Shown in pieces: positions 6,671 to 8,631 of a DNA stretch of 8,631 bases. Position 1 is the stretch's first letter. The number at the start of each line of letters is the position of its first letter. A program made the position numbers and the translations under genes. The notes under the pieces are model-generated. The model saw nothing but the letters and a program-made list of their open reading frames with translations, ran no database searches and was not told the origin of the DNA. This DNA is from Candidatus Cloacimonadota bacterium (lineage in GTDB: Bacteria > Cloacimonadota > Cloacimonadia > Cloacimonadales > JAFGVF01), in the NCBI GenBank assembly GCA_016938155.1, contig JAFGVF010000393.1:1-8631 (forward strand), read 5' to 3'.

Positions 6671-6986
6671 CAATGAGAGTGCATTTGTTTAGACGGATGA
6701 TAGAAAATTCCAATCATCATCTTCTAAATATAACTTATTGGGTAGTCAGATAAAATAGCTGTAATAAAAATAAAAAGAGATTATTCGCGAAGTATCCTCC
6801 TGCATATCTAAAGGAAATAGGTGTAGGTTACTCTTATAAGGGAAGTTAAGGCGTAAAGGAATCTAAGAAAATTACTTGACATAAAAATGGAACTAATGCC
6901 AAATTAAATCATATAAAAAACTGATTTAGGTAAAAAGTAGGAAGTATTATCTAAACCTCGGGTTTTATAGAAGGTAGGAAATTAGC

Positions 6987-7019
6987 GACAGGATGGAAGA
7001 ACGGAGGTTCTTGCCTGTC
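6987..7019 (+). other. Stem-loop in the leader region of the second paralogue
   Basis: GACAGG (6987-6992) pairs with CCTGTC (7014-7019), and inside it AAGAAC (6997-7002) pairs with GTTCTT (7007-7012) around a GGAG loop, with an ATGG/G internal bulge. No T-tract follows, so it is not a terminator. It could be an RNA structure in the leader; function unknown. Confidence 0.4.
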
Positions 7020-7171
7020 ATTAAATAGATCTGAAGAAGTTGTTTGGATGAGCCGAAAGAAACCAACCACATCCACAAACCCACATAGGCTCTGAAAAAT
7101 GACTGAAGGATTAAAAAAAGAGGTGGTGTATATTCATATACCGAATGATTGAGGAGATTTCGTTTTATGTT

Positions 7172-7196
7172 TAAATGCATGAATATTCTGCATTTA
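7172..7196. repeat. Inverted repeat TAAATGCA...TGCATTTA upstream of the second paralogue
   Basis: Perfect 8-base arms (7172-7179 and 7189-7196) surround T plus GAATATTC, itself a palindrome, so the whole site is symmetrical apart from one extra base. It lies about 50 bases before the start codon, a suitable place for an operator or an AT-rich leader hairpin. Confidence 0.4.
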
Positions 7197-7231
7197 TAAA
7201 TACAGACAATTAAACAATTATACATTAAAGT

Positions 7232-7700
7232 AATGGAGCTATCTAATATGAAAAAAATAGTATTATTCCTATTATTGGCAGTTTGTGTGATTGGATTGTT
7301 CGCTGAAGGTGGAGAGACTTTTTTGGATGCAGTTCAAATTACCACATTACCATATTCCGATACCGGTAACACATCAGACAATGCAAGCGAAGTTGCCAAT
7401 CCAAGCCCCGATGTATTCTATCGTATTAATGCAATAATGCAGCTTACAAATGTTTCTGCAAATATGGTTAATGCATCTACAACATGGGATACATATCTCC
7501 GTGTTTATGCAGCAGATATGGCAACTCAGCTTTGGTCAAACGATGACTACGGCGGGACAGCACAGTCTGCAATCTTTGGCATGACCTTTGAAGCCAATAC
7601 AGATTATTACATCTGCGTCGAAGGTTATTCTTCCTCATCAGGTTCTTATCTGATTGATATCGCAGCAGATCAGACAGGTGATATAACATCATCAACTGCA
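7232..7700 (+). repeat. 5' block shared with the upstream paralogue, copy 2
   Basis: Counterpart of 3157-3625, covering the bases just before the start, the signal peptide and the PPC-like domain. The intergenic sequence further upstream shows no similarity to that before the first gene. Confidence 0.85.
7235..7238 (+). promoter_or_regulatory. GGAG ribosome binding site of the second secreted-protein gene
   Basis: Nine bases before ATG 7248, with sequence and spacing identical to the site at 3160-3163 before the first paralogue. Confidence 0.7.
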
Positions 7701-8631
7701 CCCGGTGTAATCACTAATGCACTTCCTGCAAATGGTGCAAGCAATCAAGCAACAAATACAACATTAAGCTGGGATTTCGGTGCCAATACAGAAACCTATG
7801 ATCTGTACTTCGGTACAAATAATCCACCGGTAACTCAAGTTGTAACTGATGCTGTAGCCGGTATATCAGGAACTTATGATCCTGGTATCCTCTCAAATAC
7901 GACAACTTACTACTGGAGAGTGATTTCCAAGAATACTTCTACTCGTACCGAAACAACAAATCCTGTATATAATTTTACTACAATTGCAGGACCTGTTACA
8001 AGCTATCCTTATGTTCAGCAGTTTGGTGTATGGCCTGCACCTGGATTCTCAACTTCCGGTACAAATGCATGGGCAACTTATGGAACATCCGGAACACCTG
8101 CACCTTCAATCTTCTGTGATTTCTGGAGCTGGGCAACCGGTAATGCAGCCTTTACAACACCACCTTTCAATGCAACAGGTATCACACCTGCACTATCATT
8201 TGATTGGTCACACGCTTATCATTCAAGTTATCCAAATGATGCTCTTGACATAAGCATTTCTACAGATAATGGTGCAAACTGGACCCAGATTTGGTATCGT
8301 ACCACTACAGCTTTTGAATCTGCTGATGGTGCCGGTCCTACGAATCCCGGTTCATTTATAAATGAAGTTGTTGGTCTGGGTGCTTATGCAAATACAACTT
8401 TCATACTTAAATTCAATGGTATCTCAGGATATGGTCCAAACTTGTATATTGATAATCTAAGTGTTATTGATAATTCAGTTCCACCTTCACCAACAACCTT
8501 GGTTTCTCCGGCAGATGGTGCAATCGATCTGCTGACAGGCGGAACACTTCAATGGAATTCAGCCGCATTTGCAGATGGTTATGATTTGTATTTCGGTACA
8601 GATAATCCTCCTACAGATATTCTGGATGGTG
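7248..8631 (+). CDS. Secreted multidomain protein, paralogue of the 3173-6475 product (3' end outside window)
   Basis: ATG at 7248 opens a frame without a stop to the window end, giving 461 complete codons. The signal peptide MKKIVLFLLLAVCVIGLFA (cleavage probably after A19) and the PPC-like domain (20-140) are about 90% identical to the upstream protein. A fibronectin-III-like unit follows (about 152-246, with ETYDLYFGTNNPP and TTTYYWRV). Residues about 252-408 form a jelly-roll domain of the choice-of-anchor-J/MAM-like type: YPYVQQFGVWPAPGF, then TPALSFDWSHAY, LDISISTDNGANW and NLYIDNLSVID. A new fibronectin-like unit starts at 412 (TTLVSPADGA, YDLYFGTDNPP) and is cut by the edge. The upstream protein has a nidogen-like domain where this one has the jelly roll. 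A surface-exposed binding or structural role is inferred; no catalytic residues are seen. It is a separate transcription unit, because a terminator precedes it. Confidence 0.87.
   Translation, partial: MKKIVLFLLLAVCVIGLFAEGGETFLDAVQITTLPYSDTGNTSDNASEVANPSPDVFYRINAIMQLTNVSANMVNASTTWDTYLRVYAADMATQLWSNDDYGGTAQSAIFGMTFEANTDYYICVEGYSSSSGSYLIDIAADQTGDITSSTAPGVITNALPANGASNQATNTTLSWDFGANTETYDLYFGTNNPPVTQVVTDAVAGISGTYDPGILSNTTTYYWRVISKNTSTRTETTNPVYNFTTIAGPVTSYPYVQQFGVWPAPGFSTSGTNAWATYGTSGTPAPSIFCDFWSWATGNAAFTTPPFNATGITPALSFDWSHAYHSSYPNDALDISISTDNGANWTQIWYRTTTAFESADGAGPTNPGSFINEVVGLGAYANTTFILKFNGISGYGPNLYIDNLSVIDNSVPPSPTTLVSPADGAIDLLTGGTLQWNSAAFADGYDLYFGTDNPPTDILDG

Larger units (their letters stand above)
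6523..7247. other. Long non-coding region between the two paralogues
   Basis: About 725 bases with no gene I can support. It holds a possible small element bounded by inverted repeats (6539-6670), a TTCGCGAA palindrome at 6784-6791, a TTGACA at 6876-6881 without a good -10, a 33-base stem-loop at 6987-7019, an inverted repeat at 7172-7196 and the GGAG site for the next gene (7235-7238). The terminator to its left means that a promoter for the second paralogue should lie here. Confidence 0.55.

Noticed and set aside
6876..6881. TTGACA as the promoter of the second secreted-protein gene
   Set aside because: No reasonable -10 box occurs 15-19 bases downstream, so I did not call it a promoter.
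6965..7225. Minus-strand 86-codon open frame between the paralogues
   Set aside because: No ribosome binding site, AT-rich chance composition, no family resemblance, and it spans the hairpin and inverted repeats of the leader region.
7984..8253. Plus-strand 89-codon frame rich in Q, H and L
   Set aside because: It is an out-of-frame shadow of the second secreted-protein gene, whose own frame is open from 7248 to the window end and encodes recognisable domains.

Overview
This is an AT-rich bacterial chromosomal window with four protein genes. From left to right they are a minus-strand SagB-type FMN dehydrogenase (53-1117), a divergent plus-strand RarD/EamA membrane transporter (about 1575-2468), and two plus-strand genes for large secreted multidomain proteins. 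The first of these is complete (3173-6475, 1100 residues). The second (7248 to the window end) is open through its last codon and is cut by the window edge. No rRNA, tRNA, CRISPR array, transposase or phage gene was seen.

The surface proteins suggest a Gram-negative of the Fibrobacterota-Chlorobiota-Bacteroidota broad group, perhaps Cloacimonadota. The basis is a signal peptide followed by a PPC-like beta domain, then fibronectin-III-like units with the 'YDLYFGTDNPP ... TTYYWQV ... WSFTT' pattern, and a choice-of-anchor-J-like domain. This placement comes from protein style only and is not secure. Shine-Dalgarno sequences (AGGAGG, GGGAG, GGAG) precede all four genes.

The left part (1-2688) holds the divergent dehydrogenase/transporter pair around a roughly 420-base intergenic stretch. 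rarD has no ATG in its own frame. It seems to start at a TTG that overlaps the stop of a 12-codon upstream reading frame with its own ribosome binding site. This is either translational coupling or a frameshift at the 5' end. A strong intrinsic terminator lies about 195 bases after rarD, behind a TATAAT box and a second hairpin, an arrangement that could be a separate small RNA.

The right part (2689-8631) holds the two paralogous secreted proteins, each behind a long leader or intergenic stretch (about 480 and 725 bases). Their first ~140 codons and the 16 bases before the start codon are nearly identical, but their downstream domains differ. The first gene carries two copies of a nidogen-like beta domain and five fibronectin-like units. 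The second has a jelly-roll (choice-of-anchor-J-like) domain in the corresponding place. This looks like an expanding, domain-shuffling family of surface proteins. Functional links between the left and right halves are not evident.
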